Shown here: one piece after another, positions 7,403 to 15,078 of the stretch
How the letters are laid out: every line of letters starts with the position of its first letter
Numbering within the stretch: position 1 is the stretch's first letter
Origin: Burkholderiales bacterium
GTDB lineage: Bacteria; Pseudomonadota; Gammaproteobacteria; Burkholderiales; Burkholderiaceae_C
Direction: 5' to 3'
Assembly: GCA_016000195.1 (NCBI GenBank)
Contig: JAECRO010000023.1
Coordinates: 1-43,659 of the forward strand
Length of the DNA stretch: 43,659 nucleotides
Position numbers and translations under genes: made by a program
The notes under the pieces: generated by a model
The model's database searches: none
Seen by the model: only the letters and a program-made list of their open reading frames with translations
Told to the model about the DNA's origin: nothing

Positions 7403-8755
7403 ATGCCACATCACCCGAACGCCTCTTCGTCAGCCCAAGTTCCTTTATGGAGGCAGCTTCAAGGCGCCGCTTCTGTCGTGCTGGCCGTTCGCGACGGCCA
7501 GTCGATGACGCCCGCGCTGGAAGATGTCGATGCGCAGCTGCGCCCCGGCGTCCAGGCGCTGGCCTTTCATGCCCTGCGCTGGCTGGGCCGCGCCGAAGCG
7601 CTGCGCCAGCAACTGGCCAAGCGCCCGCCGCCGCCCGAAGCCGATGCGCTGCTGTGCGTGGCGCTGGCGCTGGCCTGCTCTGAAGAGGAGGCGCCCTACA
7701 CCGCGCACACGCTGGTCGATCAGGCCGTCGAAGCGGCCAAGCGCAGCGACGCCACGCTGCACCAGGCCAGCTTCATCAACGGCTGCCTGCGCCGCTTCCT
7801 GCGCGAGCGGGGCGAGTTGATGGCGCTGACCGAAAAAAGCCCGCAAGCCGTCTGGAACCATCCGCAGTGGTGGATAGACCGCGTGCGCAAAGACCATCCG
7901 GCGCAGTGGCAGGACATTTTGCGCGCCAACAACAGCCGCGCACCGCTGATTTTGCGAATTAATGACCGAAAAACGACTCCTGCGCAATACCTGCATGCAT
8001 TGTTAGCTATGAATATAGGAGCATTTCCGGTGGGCGAGCATGGTGTGGTCCTGACCGAAGCGCGGCCTGTGACCTCGTTGCCGGGCTTTGCCGAAGGGCA
8101 TTTTTCGGTGCAGGATGCCGCCGCCCAGCTGGCTGCGCCCTTGCTGCTCGATGGCCTCGTGGCCGCAGGCGAGGGCTCGCCCCGCCTGCGCATCCTCGAC
8201 GCCTGCGCCGCACCCGGCGGCAAGACGGCGCACCTGCTGGAGCTGGCCGACTGCGACGTGACCGCGCTGGACATTGACGCCCGGCGCTGCGAGCGCATTG
8301 CGCAGAACCTGCAGCGGCTGGGCCTGCAGGCGCACATCGTGGTGGGCGACGCCGGCCGGCCCAGCGACTGGTGGGACGGACGGCTGTACGACGGCATTTT
8401 GCTTGATGCGCCGTGTACCGCATCGGGCATCGTGCGCCGCCACCCGGACGTGCGCTGGCTGCGCCGGCCGACCGATATTGCCCAGCTGGCTCAAATCCAG
8501 GCCAGGTTGCTCGCCACGCTCTGGCCGCTGCTTCAGCCTGGCGGGCGGCTGCTCTATTGCACCTGCTCGGTTTTCAGGGCGGAAGGCGAGCAGCAGGTGC
8601 AAACGTTTGCCGCACGCCACACCGATGCCCTGTTAATGCCTTCACCCGGGCATTTGCTGCCTCAAGGCGGTGTGGGAGCGGCCGTATTCCCGGACAATTT
8701 GATGCGTGAACACGATGGTTTTTATTACGCACTCCTTGAAAAACGCCGCGCTTAA
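7403..8755 (+). CDS. rsmB: 16S rRNA (cytosine-967-C5)-methyltransferase
   Basis: The 450-residue protein methylates C967 of 16S rRNA using S-adenosylmethionine. The N-terminal NusB-like RNA-binding domain (about 10-150) is followed by the methyltransferase. Visible motifs are the SAM loop DACAAPGGKT, the catalytic loop DAPCTASGIVRRHPDV with C338, and LLYCTCSVFRAEG with the second cysteine C388. The frame stays open far upstream inside the M48 gene, but family-like sequence begins near the ATG at 7403. A short stretch around 7965-8030 is unusually AT-rich and resembles dispersed repeats elsewhere in the window, yet keeps the frame and the normal length. The DUF4390 gene starts within its 3' end. 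Confidence 0.93.
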   Translation: MPHHPNASSSAQVPLWRQLQGAASVVLAVRDGQSMTPALEDVDAQLRPGVQALAFHALRWLGRAEALRQQLAKRPPPPEADALLCVALALACSEEEAPYTAHTLVDQAVEAAKRSDATLHQASFINGCLRRFLRERGELMALTEKSPQAVWNHPQWWIDRVRKDHPAQWQDILRANNSRAPLILRINDRKTTPAQYLHALLAMNIGAFPVGEHGVVLTEARPVTSLPGFAEGHFSVQDAAAQLAAPLLLDGLVAAGEGSPRLRILDACAAPGGKTAHLLELADCDVTALDIDARRCERIAQNLQRLGLQAHIVVGDAGRPSDWWDGRLYDGILLDAPCTASGIVRRHPDVRWLRRPTDIAQLAQIQARLLATLWPLLQPGGRLLYCTCSVFRAEGEQQVQTFAARHTDALLMPSPGHLLPQGGVGAAVFPDNLMREHDGFYYALLEKRRA

Positions 8756-9377
8756 GGCGATTGCACGCTTCATGCTGGTTATGTGCGTGGGCGCGTGCCT
8801 GCTGTGGGCGCCAGCTACCAGCGCCGCAGCATCCACCGAGATCACCCAGCTGCGCACCGAGCGCGCCGAAGACGGCGTGTATCTCTCGGCGATTGTGCGG
8901 TTTGATGTCCCGGCCGTGGTGGAAGACGCGCTGCTCAAGGGCATTGCGCTCTTTTTTGTCGTCGAGGCCGACATCTACCGCGACCGCTGGTACTGGACCG
9001 ACCCGCGCGTGGCCAGCGCCGCCCGCACCCTGCGCCTGGCCTACCAGCCCCTGACCGGCCGCTGGCGCGTGAACATCGTTTCCGGCCTGATCACCAGCTC
9101 GTCCGGCCTGCGCGCCACGCTGAATCAAAACTACGAAACCCTGCCCGAAGCCCTTTCCGCCATCCAGCGCCTGGCCCGCTGGAAAATTGCCGAGGCCTCC
9201 GAGGTGGAAGCTGACGCGGCCTACACGCTCGTTCTGAATTTCCGGCTCGACCTGTCGCAGTTGCCGCGACCTTTCCAGATTGGCGTGGCCGGACAGCGTG
9301 ACTGGAGCATTTCCGCCGAGGTCAGGGACCGGCTCCGGCTGACGCCTGCACCGCCTGCTGTCGAAGGCGCCCGATGA
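8715..9377 (+). CDS. DUF4390 secreted/periplasmic protein
   Basis: The ~220-residue protein belongs to the DUF4390 family, a conserved gene between rsmB and an NtrY-like kinase in many betaproteobacteria. A signal peptide is visible (MLVMCVGACLLWAPATSAAA), followed by a beta-rich domain with paired-strand segments such as LFFVVEADIYRDRWYW and LVLNFRLDLSQLP. The start is uncertain: GTG at 8706, ATG at 8715 or ATG at 8772 all give a signal peptide, and none has a strong ribosome binding site. The first two overlap rsmB. The stop overlaps the kinase start (ATGA at 9374), so translation is coupled. A role with the kinase is inferred from linkage only. Confidence 0.8.
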   Translation: MVFITHSLKNAALKAIARFMLVMCVGACLLWAPATSAAASTEITQLRTERAEDGVYLSAIVRFDVPAVVEDALLKGIALFFVVEADIYRDRWYWTDPRVASAARTLRLAYQPLTGRWRVNIVSGLITSSSGLRATLNQNYETLPEALSAIQRLARWKIAEASEVEADAAYTLVLNFRLDLSQLPRPFQIGVAGQRDWSISAEVRDRLRLTPAPPAVEGAR

Positions 9378-11668
9378 ACCGCGCCGTGAAGCTGATTGCC
9401 CTGAAAAGCAGCCCGGCCTTTCGCTGGACCGTCGGCCTTGGCGCCGGCGTGGTGGTGGCCTTGGGCCTGGTGCTGCTTTTTTTGCTGACCCAGGCCACCG
9501 ACAAGCGCGAACTTTACGAGCGCAATTACGCGCTGCTCTTGGGCTTGAACATCGCGGTGGCCGTCTTGCTGCTGCTGGTGATTGGCTGGATTGTCCTGCG
9601 GCTGCTGCTGCGCATGCGCCAGGGCCGCTTTGGCAGCCGCCTGCTGCTCAAGCTGGCCGCCATCTTTGCGCTCGTCGGCCTGATGCCCGGCCTGATGATT
9701 TATGTCGTGTCCTACCAGTTCGTCTCGCGCTCGATAGAAAGCTGGTTTGATGTCGAGGTGGAAGGCGCTTTGGCGGCCGGCCTGAACCTGGGCCGCGCCA
9801 CGCTGGACACGCTGGCGGCGGATACGGGCAGCAAGACGCGCCAGGCCGCCACGCAACTGGCTGAAACGCCGGACGCGATGGTCGGCCTGGCGCTGGAGCG
9901 CCTGCGCGAACAACTGGGCGCCAGCGACGTGGTGCTCTGGAGCGCTTCCGGCCAGTTGATGGCCAATGCGGGCGAATCACGGTTCCTGATCCAGCCCGAC
10001 CGGCCCTCGGTGCAGCAACTGCGCAGCGCGCGGAGCCAGCAGGTCACGACCCAGATCGAAGGACTTGACGAAATGGTGCCCGGCGGCAATGGCGAGCTGG
10101 GCACCGACACCACGCCCGGCCCGCCGGCGCGCGGCGCCACCACGGACGCCCGCGTCAAGGCCATTGCCGTGGTCAACAACTCCAACCTCAGCGTGCTGGG
10201 GCAGTCCCGTTATTTGCAAGTGACCACGGTGCTGCCCACCAGTCTGGTGGCCAACGCCCTGGCGGTTCAGGAGGCCAACCGCCAGTACCAGGAGCGTGCC
10301 CTGGCGCGCGGCGGCTTGCGAAAAATGTATATCGGCACCCTCACGCTCAGTCTTTTCCTGACCGTGTTCGGCGCGGTGCTGCTGGCCGTCATTCTGGGCA
10401 ACCAGCTGGCCAAACCGCTGCTCCTGCTGGCCGAAGGGGTCAAGCAGGTGGCCCAGGGCGACCTGACGCCCAAGGCTGCGCTCAAAGGCAAGGACGAGCT
10501 GGGCGGGCTGACGCGTTCGTTTGCCGAGATGACGCAGCAGCTTGCCGATGCCAGAACTGCGGTGCAGTACAGCATGAGCCAGGTCAACGCCTCGCGGGCC
10601 AACCTGCAAACCATCCTGGACAACCTCACGGCCGGCGTGATCGTGCTGGATGTGCGCGGGCGCATCCAGTCGAGCAATCCGGGCGCCACCCGTATCCTGC
10701 GCGCGCCCCTGCAGGACTATCAGGGCCAGCCGCTCGGTGAAGTTCCGGGGCTGGAAGTATTTGCCCAGGACGTGCTGGCCCAGTTTGCCGACTACCTCAG
10801 CAATGCCGCGCAGACGCTGGCGCACTGGCAGCAGTCGTTTGAACTGCATGCCGCCGGACATGGCGCCAGCGACAACGCCATCACACTGATCGCGCGCGGC
10901 GCCAAAATGCCGGGCACCGAAGAATACCTGCTGGTGTTCGACGATATTTCCGACATGGTGTCGGCCCAGCGCGCCCAGGCCTGGGGCGAAGTGGCCCGCC
11001 GGCTGGCGCATGAAATCAAGAATCCGCTCACCCCCATCCAGCTGTCGGCCGAGCGACTGGAGATGAAACTCAACGGAAAGCTGGGGCCGACCGAACAGGC
11101 GCTGCTGACCAAATCCGTCAAGACCATCGTGGACCAGGTGGACGCCATGAAGCGGCTGGTCAATGAATTCCGTGACTATGCGCGCCTGCCCGCCGCCGAG
11201 CTGGTTCCCGTGGACCTGAATGCGCTCATCAACGACGTGCTGCAGCTCTACCACAGCGATCCTGCAAGTCCGGTGGCGCCCGTGGTTGCCGAGCTTGACC
11301 CGCAGGCGCCGCCCATTCGAGGCGATGCCCAGTTGTTGCGTCAGGTCATACACAACCTCCTGCAAAACGCTCAGGATGCACAGGAAGGCCGGGAAGACGC
11401 CTGCGTCAGCCTCAAGACCGACTATTCCGAAAGTTCGCACCGGGTGCGCCTGACAGTGCGTGACAATGGAGCAGGCTTTCCAGAGCACATCCTCAAGCGC
11501 GCCTTCGAGCCCTACGTCACCACCAAGGTCAAAGGCACCGGCCTGGGGCTGGCGGTGGTCAAGAAAATTGCCGACGAGCACGGCGCGCGGATTGATATTT
11601 CAAACCGTGTTACCGACGGGATCGTGCAGGGCGCGCAAGTATCGTTATCATTTGGCGTTGCAACTTGA
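9374..11668 (+). CDS. NtrY-like membrane sensor histidine kinase
   Basis: The 764-residue protein has three N-terminal membrane segments (about 14-37, 47-75 and 91-115) and a periplasmic region. A fourth membrane segment (about 315-345) leads into a HAMP domain (LAKPLLLLAEGVKQVAQGDL). Then come a PAS domain (LQTILDNLTAGVIVLD), a HisKA domain with phospho-acceptor H546 in RLAHEIKNPLTPIQ, and an ATPase domain with NLLQNAQDA, DNGAGFP and GTGLGLAVVKK. This is the NtrY layout. NtrY/NtrX systems have been linked to nitrogen metabolism, respiration and envelope control; the signal here is unknown. It is translationally coupled to the DUF4390 gene and followed by its probable partner regulator. Confidence 0.9.
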   Translation: MNRAVKLIALKSSPAFRWTVGLGAGVVVALGLVLLFLLTQATDKRELYERNYALLLGLNIAVAVLLLLVIGWIVLRLLLRMRQGRFGSRLLLKLAAIFALVGLMPGLMIYVVSYQFVSRSIESWFDVEVEGALAAGLNLGRATLDTLAADTGSKTRQAATQLAETPDAMVGLALERLREQLGASDVVLWSASGQLMANAGESRFLIQPDRPSVQQLRSARSQQVTTQIEGLDEMVPGGNGELGTDTTPGPPARGATTDARVKAIAVVNNSNLSVLGQSRYLQVTTVLPTSLVANALAVQEANRQYQERALARGGLRKMYIGTLTLSLFLTVFGAVLLAVILGNQLAKPLLLLAEGVKQVAQGDLTPKAALKGKDELGGLTRSFAEMTQQLADARTAVQYSMSQVNASRANLQTILDNLTAGVIVLDVRGRIQSSNPGATRILRAPLQDYQGQPLGEVPGLEVFAQDVLAQFADYLSNAAQTLAHWQQSFELHAAGHGASDNAITLIARGAKMPGTEEYLLVFDDISDMVSAQRAQAWGEVARRLAHEIKNPLTPIQLSAERLEMKLNGKLGPTEQALLTKSVKTIVDQVDAMKRLVNEFRDYARLPAAELVPVDLNALINDVLQLYHSDPASPVAPVVAELDPQAPPIRGDAQLLRQVIHNLLQNAQDAQEGREDACVSLKTDYSESSHRVRLTVRDNGAGFPEHILKRAFEPYVTTKVKGTGLGLAVVKKIADEHGARIDISNRVTDGIVQGAQVSLSFGVAT

Positions 11669-11751
11669 CAGCGTTCGGGGCACCCCGGGGTTTAAAACCC
11701 CCCAATATCGACAACACAACCGTCAACAACAGGCAGGGCAGCAATTCAATC

Positions 11752-12432
11752 ATGGCAAATATTCTGGTGGTCGATGACGAGCTGGGCATACGCGACCTTC
11801 TCTCAGAAATTCTCAATGATGAGGGGCATCAGGTCGATCTGGCTGAAAATGCGGCGCAAGCCCGCGCTGCCCGCGCCCTGGCCCGGCCCGACCTGGTGCT
11901 GCTGGATATCTGGATGCCCGACACCGATGGCGTCACCCTGCTCAAGGAATGGTCGTCGACCGGCCTGCTGACCATGCCGGTCATCATGATGAGCGGCCAC
12001 GCAACCATCGACACGGCGGTAGAAGCCACCAGAATTGGTGCCATGGCCTTCCTGGAAAAGCCGATCACGCTGCAAAAGCTGCTCAAGGCCGTCGAGCAAG
12101 GCCTTGCCCGAACCCTCGCCCGCCCGTCCGCCACTCCCCTCAGGACGACGGCTGCACCCATGGCCGATTTCGTGCCCGAGGCCGCCATGGCGGGTGGTGT
12201 TTTGGCGGTTCCGCTGGACAGGGGACCGCAGGCCACCCAGAGTTTCATGCTCGAAAAACCGCTGCGCGATGCGCGCGACGAGTTTGAAAAAGCATATTTT
12301 GAATTCCACCTGGCCAGGGAAGGCGGCTCCATGACCCGCGTGGCTGAAAAAACCGGCCTGGAGCGGACTCATCTGTACCGTAAATTGAAGCAGCTGGGCG
12401 TTGATCTCACACGCGGCAAGCGCAGCCTCTGA
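11752..12432 (+). CDS. NtrX-like response regulator (receiver + Fis-type HTH)
   Basis: The 226-residue protein has a receiver domain (1-120) with acidic pocket D8/D9, phospho-acceptor D52 (VLLDIWMPD), the MSGHAT switch and K103 (LEKPI). After a variable linker comes a C-terminal Fis-type helix-turn-helix (about 170-220, MTRVAEKTGLERTHLYRKLKQLGV). The AAA+ sigma-54 activation domain of classical NtrX is absent, so it probably binds DNA without sigma-54 activation. The ATG at 11752 starts the receiver domain exactly; an in-frame upstream start at 11665 lacks domain sequence. It should be phosphorylated by the upstream kinase. Confidence 0.88.
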   Translation: MANILVVDDELGIRDLLSEILNDEGHQVDLAENAAQARAARALARPDLVLLDIWMPDTDGVTLLKEWSSTGLLTMPVIMMSGHATIDTAVEATRIGAMAFLEKPITLQKLLKAVEQGLARTLARPSATPLRTTAAPMADFVPEAAMAGGVLAVPLDRGPQATQSFMLEKPLRDARDEFEKAYFEFHLAREGGSMTRVAEKTGLERTHLYRKLKQLGVDLTRGKRSL

Positions 12433-12474
12433 ATTTTCGGGCCGGATTGCGGCAAAACACCCTTGCGGGTGATA

Positions 12475-12480
12475 TATACT
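12475..12480 (+). promoter_or_regulatory. Probable -10 element of the tRNA-Phe promoter
   Basis: TATACT lies 10 bases before the mature tRNA 5' end in the short gap after the response regulator gene. No well-spaced -35 is visible: a TTGCGG at 12447-12452 gives an over-long spacer. Confidence 0.45.
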
Positions 12481-12490
12481 CTTGTGCTCA

Positions 12491-12566
12491 GGCCCGGTAG
12501 CTCAGTCGGTAGAGCAGAGGATTGAAAATCCTTGTGTCGGTGGTTCGATTCCGCCCCAGGCCACCA
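12491..12566 (+). tRNA. tRNA-Phe (GAA)
   Basis: The 76-base sequence folds as a tRNA with anticodon GAA in the loop ttGAAaa. It has a D-arm (GCTCAGTCGGTAGAGC), a T-arm (GGTGG TTCGATT CCGCC) and an encoded CCA end. The acceptor stem GGCCCGG pairs with CCAGGCC except for a C5-A68 mismatch, which is unusual. Placement of a decayed integrase island just downstream suggests this gene's 3' end served as an attachment site. I could not find a second copy of the 3' end in the window. Confidence 0.95.
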
Positions 12567-12587
12567 GTTAAGCCCTTACAGGCATTG

Positions 12588-12623
12588 AAAACCCTGCTAT
12601 CTATTCGGTAGCAGGGTTTTTTC
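12588..12623 (+). terminator. Rho-independent terminator after tRNA-Phe
   Basis: The stem AACCCTGCTA / TAGCAGGGTT with a loop of about 9 bases is followed by TTTTTTC. It is nested in a wider inverted repeat, GCCCTTACA (12572-12580) and TGTAAGGGC (12636-12644). Confidence 0.85.
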
Positions 12624-12780
12624 TTGTCTGAACCATGTAAGGGCGGATGTAAGACGATTTTTGAAATGTGCGAAAGTGGTCTGCAACATAAATTCCATCG
12701 TCCTGTATCACTGTGGCATCAGGAAAGCTTGTCATCGTCATCAGGGCCTCAGCCGTACCTTTGTCGTATTGGTGTTCCAC
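12601..12780 (-). CDS. Possible small ORF, 59 residues, unknown
   Basis: On the minus strand a GTG at 12780 is preceded by AAGGGG at about 7 bases and opens a 59-residue frame ending at a TAG at 12601-12603. The sequence contains EALMTMTSFPDATVIQDD and GIYVADHF, which looks protein-like, with no membrane segment or motif I recognise. It ends inside the tRNA terminator and would belong to the island beside tRNA-Phe. It may instead be a remnant or chance. The rest of the stretch 12624-12886 shows no other gene. Confidence 0.3.
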   Translation of the reverse strand: MEHQYDKGTAEALMTMTSFPDATVIQDDGIYVADHFRTFQKSSYIRPYMVQTRKNPATE

Positions 12781-12886
12781 TCTCGTACCCCTTCATGGTG
12801 CCCTTCAAAGGTGCCCCAGCAGGCCAGCGGCAGGAACTGATTTTCGGCCCGGTTTCGAAGCGGGCCTAGCTGGGGAAAAAACGGTT

Positions 12887-13201
12887 TTAAGCGGGCACCA
12901 TCGGCGCGGGCTGAACATGCATGGGCTTGTTCTTGAACCGCTGTTCAGCCTGCCACACGTCATAGGCGCTTTGCTCTGCCAGCCACAGCCGGGCCTCCCC
13001 GCCACGCTCCACGCCCAGCCATGCCTCGATGCGCAGTGCCATTTCTGGCGAGATAGCAGCCCGGCCATTCAACACGCGGGACAGCGCCACGCGGGACACG
13101 TCAAGCTGTTGCGCGGCCTGCGTTACCGTCAGCCCCAGCGCGGGCAAAACGTCATCCTTCAGCGTCAGGCCGGGATGTGGGGGGTTAAACATGCGTGCCA
13201 T
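12887..13201 (-). CDS. higA: HigA-type antitoxin (XRE-family HTH)
   Basis: The 104-residue protein begins MARMFNPPHPGLTLKDDVLP, the typical start of HigA antitoxins (HPGE/GLxLkeevlpalGlt). A helix-turn-helix (about 25-70) follows, with VTQAAQQLDVSRVALSRVLNGRA. It should bind HigB and repress the operon. A GGAGAT ribosome binding site lies 6 bases before the ATG at 13201. The toxin gene precedes it by 16 bases, the toxin-first order usual for higBA. The C-terminal tail (KPMHVQPAPMVPA) is low-complexity. Confidence 0.88.
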   Translation of the reverse strand: MARMFNPPHPGLTLKDDVLPALGLTVTQAAQQLDVSRVALSRVLNGRAAISPEMALRIEAWLGVERGGEARLWLAEQSAYDVWQAEQRFKNKPMHVQPAPMVPA

Positions 13202-13217
13202 CGTTGTATCTCCTGTC

Positions 13218-13499
13218 TCAGTGGTAGTCCTGATAGTCCACCAGCACCGCATCAGTGCCTTCAAAAGTGAACGTCATGCGCCAGTTGCCATTGACCCAAA
13301 CCGAAAAATGCCCCTTGAGTTCACGCCCTTGCAGCGGGTGTAACTTCCAGCCCGGCAGGTTCATGCCTTGGGCGTTGCTTGTCTCGTTCAGGCGTCGCAG
13401 CATGGCGGCCAGTTTTGGGGCATGGGCGGCTTGTATGCCTGCCATGCTTCCCTTCTCGAAAAAGGCTTTCAGGCCCTTATGCCGGAATGTCTTAATCAT
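13218..13499 (-). CDS. higB: HigB-type toxin (RelE/ParE superfamily)
   Basis: The 93-residue protein matches HigB, a RelE-fold mRNA interferase that cleaves ribosome-bound mRNA. Family motifs are the N-terminal FRHKGLKAFFEKGS, then LPGWKLHPLQGRELKGHFSVWVNGNWRMTF, and the C-terminal DAVLVDYQDYH. It is full length and intact. It lies directly upstream of higA on the minus strand and close to the broken integrase, consistent with a plasmid- or island-derived stabilisation module. Confidence 0.9.
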   Translation of the reverse strand: MIKTFRHKGLKAFFEKGSMAGIQAAHAPKLAAMLRRLNETSNAQGMNLPGWKLHPLQGRELKGHFSVWVNGNWRMTFTFEGTDAVLVDYQDYH

Positions 13500-13522
13500 G
13501 CGTCATTGTATCGCGTGGCGTT

Positions 13523-13542
13523 ACGGTTTGCACGTCAACCGT
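13523..13542. promoter_or_regulatory. Inverted repeat upstream of higB
   Basis: ACGGTT (13523-13528) and AACCGT (13537-13542) form a perfect dyad 24 bases before the higB ATG. A TACAAT-like -10 lies between it and the gene on the minus strand. HigA proteins bind such dyads, so this is a candidate operator. The integrase stop codon falls inside it. Confidence 0.35.
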
Positions 13543-14696
13543 TCACCACGCGCAGCGCACCAGGCGCGGCTTTGGCATCAAACACAATCCCGGCCTGCTC
13601 CAGAATCCACGCTTCAATCTTTTCATGGTGGACTCGCAGCAGGTCGAGCGGGCGGCGGATGTAGTTCTGTTCCCGCACGCCTTGGGGTGCATGGCCTTGA
13701 ATCTGTGCGCTGATACCGCCAGGTATGTCGAGCCATTCGCACAGACTGGCGAACGAACGGCGCAGCCCGTGCAAGGTCAGTTCCAGCCCGGCAGCAGCGC
13801 AGGCTTGGCGGTGCGCAATGCTTGGCTCTGTGAGTCGCCCGGATGCGCTCGCAGGGCTGGAAAACACCCATTCATTGCGGCGGGGCAGGGCGGCCAGCAG
13901 GTGCGCGACAAAGGGCGTCAGGGGTACGGCCCGGCGGCCTTCAATCTTGTCTTTCAGCTCCAGGCCGCGCCACTGGAAATTCACGTCCTCCCACTTCAGT
14001 TCAGCCAGTTCCTCACGGCGGGCACCTGTCAGCAGCAGGCATTGCAGATAGGCGGCAATCACCGGGTTCTGTATCTGGCGAACGTGGGCAAACCAGGTCG
14101 GCAGTTGCTCGCGTTGGATGTAATCGTTTTTCGGCTTGGCCTTGCCTGCCACTTCGCGGGTCTTTTTGGCGCTGGCGGCGGTCGGGTCGGCTTTGCCCTT
14201 CAAGTCGGGTTCAGACGCAGCCCAGCGCAGGAACGCTTTCAGCAGCCGCAGCGCCAGGCGCACACGGGCGGGCCTGTCTTTGGCCTCTTTGGCGGCCCAT
14301 GCCTCAATCGTGGGCGCGGTCAGATCAGCCAGGCGCAGCGGCAGCAGTTCGGCCAGTGGCGGCGGCCTTCTTTTCAACGGCGGCGGTCTGTTGGTCGCGC
14401 TCTACCTCTCGCGGGTCTGTTCCACCGTCAACCAGCATTTTCAGCCCTTGCGCTTTGGTGCGGGCCTTTTCAATCGGCCAGTCTGCCAGCGTCCCGATAT
14501 TGATTCGGATGGTTGCCCCGTTCAGGCGTGATTCAAAAATGTAGGTTTTGCGGCCGGTCGGGGTTGGCTGTAGCGCCAGCGTCGGGGTGTCGGTGTCCCA
14601 TAGAAAAGCCTGGGGCTTGCCCGTTGGGCAGGTGAAGGCGTCAACCCGGCCAGCGGTCAAACAAACCCGGTTTGCTTGCTGTTTCATGGTATTCAA
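13535..14696 (-). pseudogene. Tyrosine integrase with internal deletion and frameshift
   Basis: The gene is split into two frames. The 5' part (14696-14325) gives 123 residues of the N-terminal DUF4102-like arm-binding domain, ending DPREVERDQQ and a frameshifted tail. The 3' part (to 13535) gives the catalytic domain: TGARREEL with the first Arg, the HGLRRSF box, GHAPQG, and the Tyr in QNYIRRPLDLLR. Comparison with the family layout suggests that about 50 residues of the core-binding domain are missing at the junction near 14350-14377, where GCCGCC repeats could have mediated deletion. It is probably inactive, so the island next to tRNA-Phe would be immobilised. Confidence 0.8.
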
Positions 14697-14798
14697 AAGA
14701 TAGCGGGGTTTTTCTTTGGCGCATCATGTTGCCATCGCTGCCATGGTTTATAGCGCGTAGCTAAAAAAGCAGCCAGACTCCGGATAGGATTCAGCACG

Positions 14799-15044
14799 AT
14801 GAATGAACTGACGAGCCTTGGAGCCCTTGGGCTGGAGTTGCCCAGCCCTGCCTACCTTGTCGGCTCGATTCTTTTCGGCATCGTCGGCTATGTGGCGTTT
14901 CGTCGGGGGCGTAAAGCACAACGACCCGAGATCACTTGGGCCGGAGTGTTCTTGATGGCCTATCCCTACGCCGTGTCGCAAACCTGGCTGCTCTGGGTTG
15001 CCGGATTCGTCGCGTGCTGCTGGCTCTACGCCCGGTGGAATTGA
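14799..15044 (+). CDS. Small membrane protein, unknown function
   Basis: The 81-residue product has two or three predicted membrane segments: about 18-34 (AYLVGSILFGIVGYVAF), 46-58 (ITWAGVFLMAYPY) and 62-78 (TWLLWVAGFVACCWLYA). A positively charged RRGRKAQR loop lies between the first two. It resembles short conserved hypothetical membrane proteins of Burkholderiales; I cannot name a function. A purine-rich AGGA lies about 10 bases before the ATG. It is convergent with the dioxygenase gene downstream. The 100 bases upstream, to the integrase remnant, contain no recognisable promoter. Confidence 0.65.
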   Translation: MNELTSLGALGLELPSPAYLVGSILFGIVGYVAFRRGRKAQRPEITWAGVFLMAYPYAVSQTWLLWVAGFVACCWLYARWN

Positions 15045-15078
15045 GCACGCCGCCTGCGCCAAGGGCACGCCCGGCCCT

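Noticed and set aside
9977..11581. 534-codon minus-strand frame opposite the NtrY-like kinase
   Set aside because: Antisense shadow; the kinase motifs on the plus strand are unambiguous.
12624..12869. 81-codon plus-strand frame after tRNA-Phe
   Set aside because: No ribosome binding site, no domain, and composition unlike a protein; the minus-strand small ORF is the better candidate.
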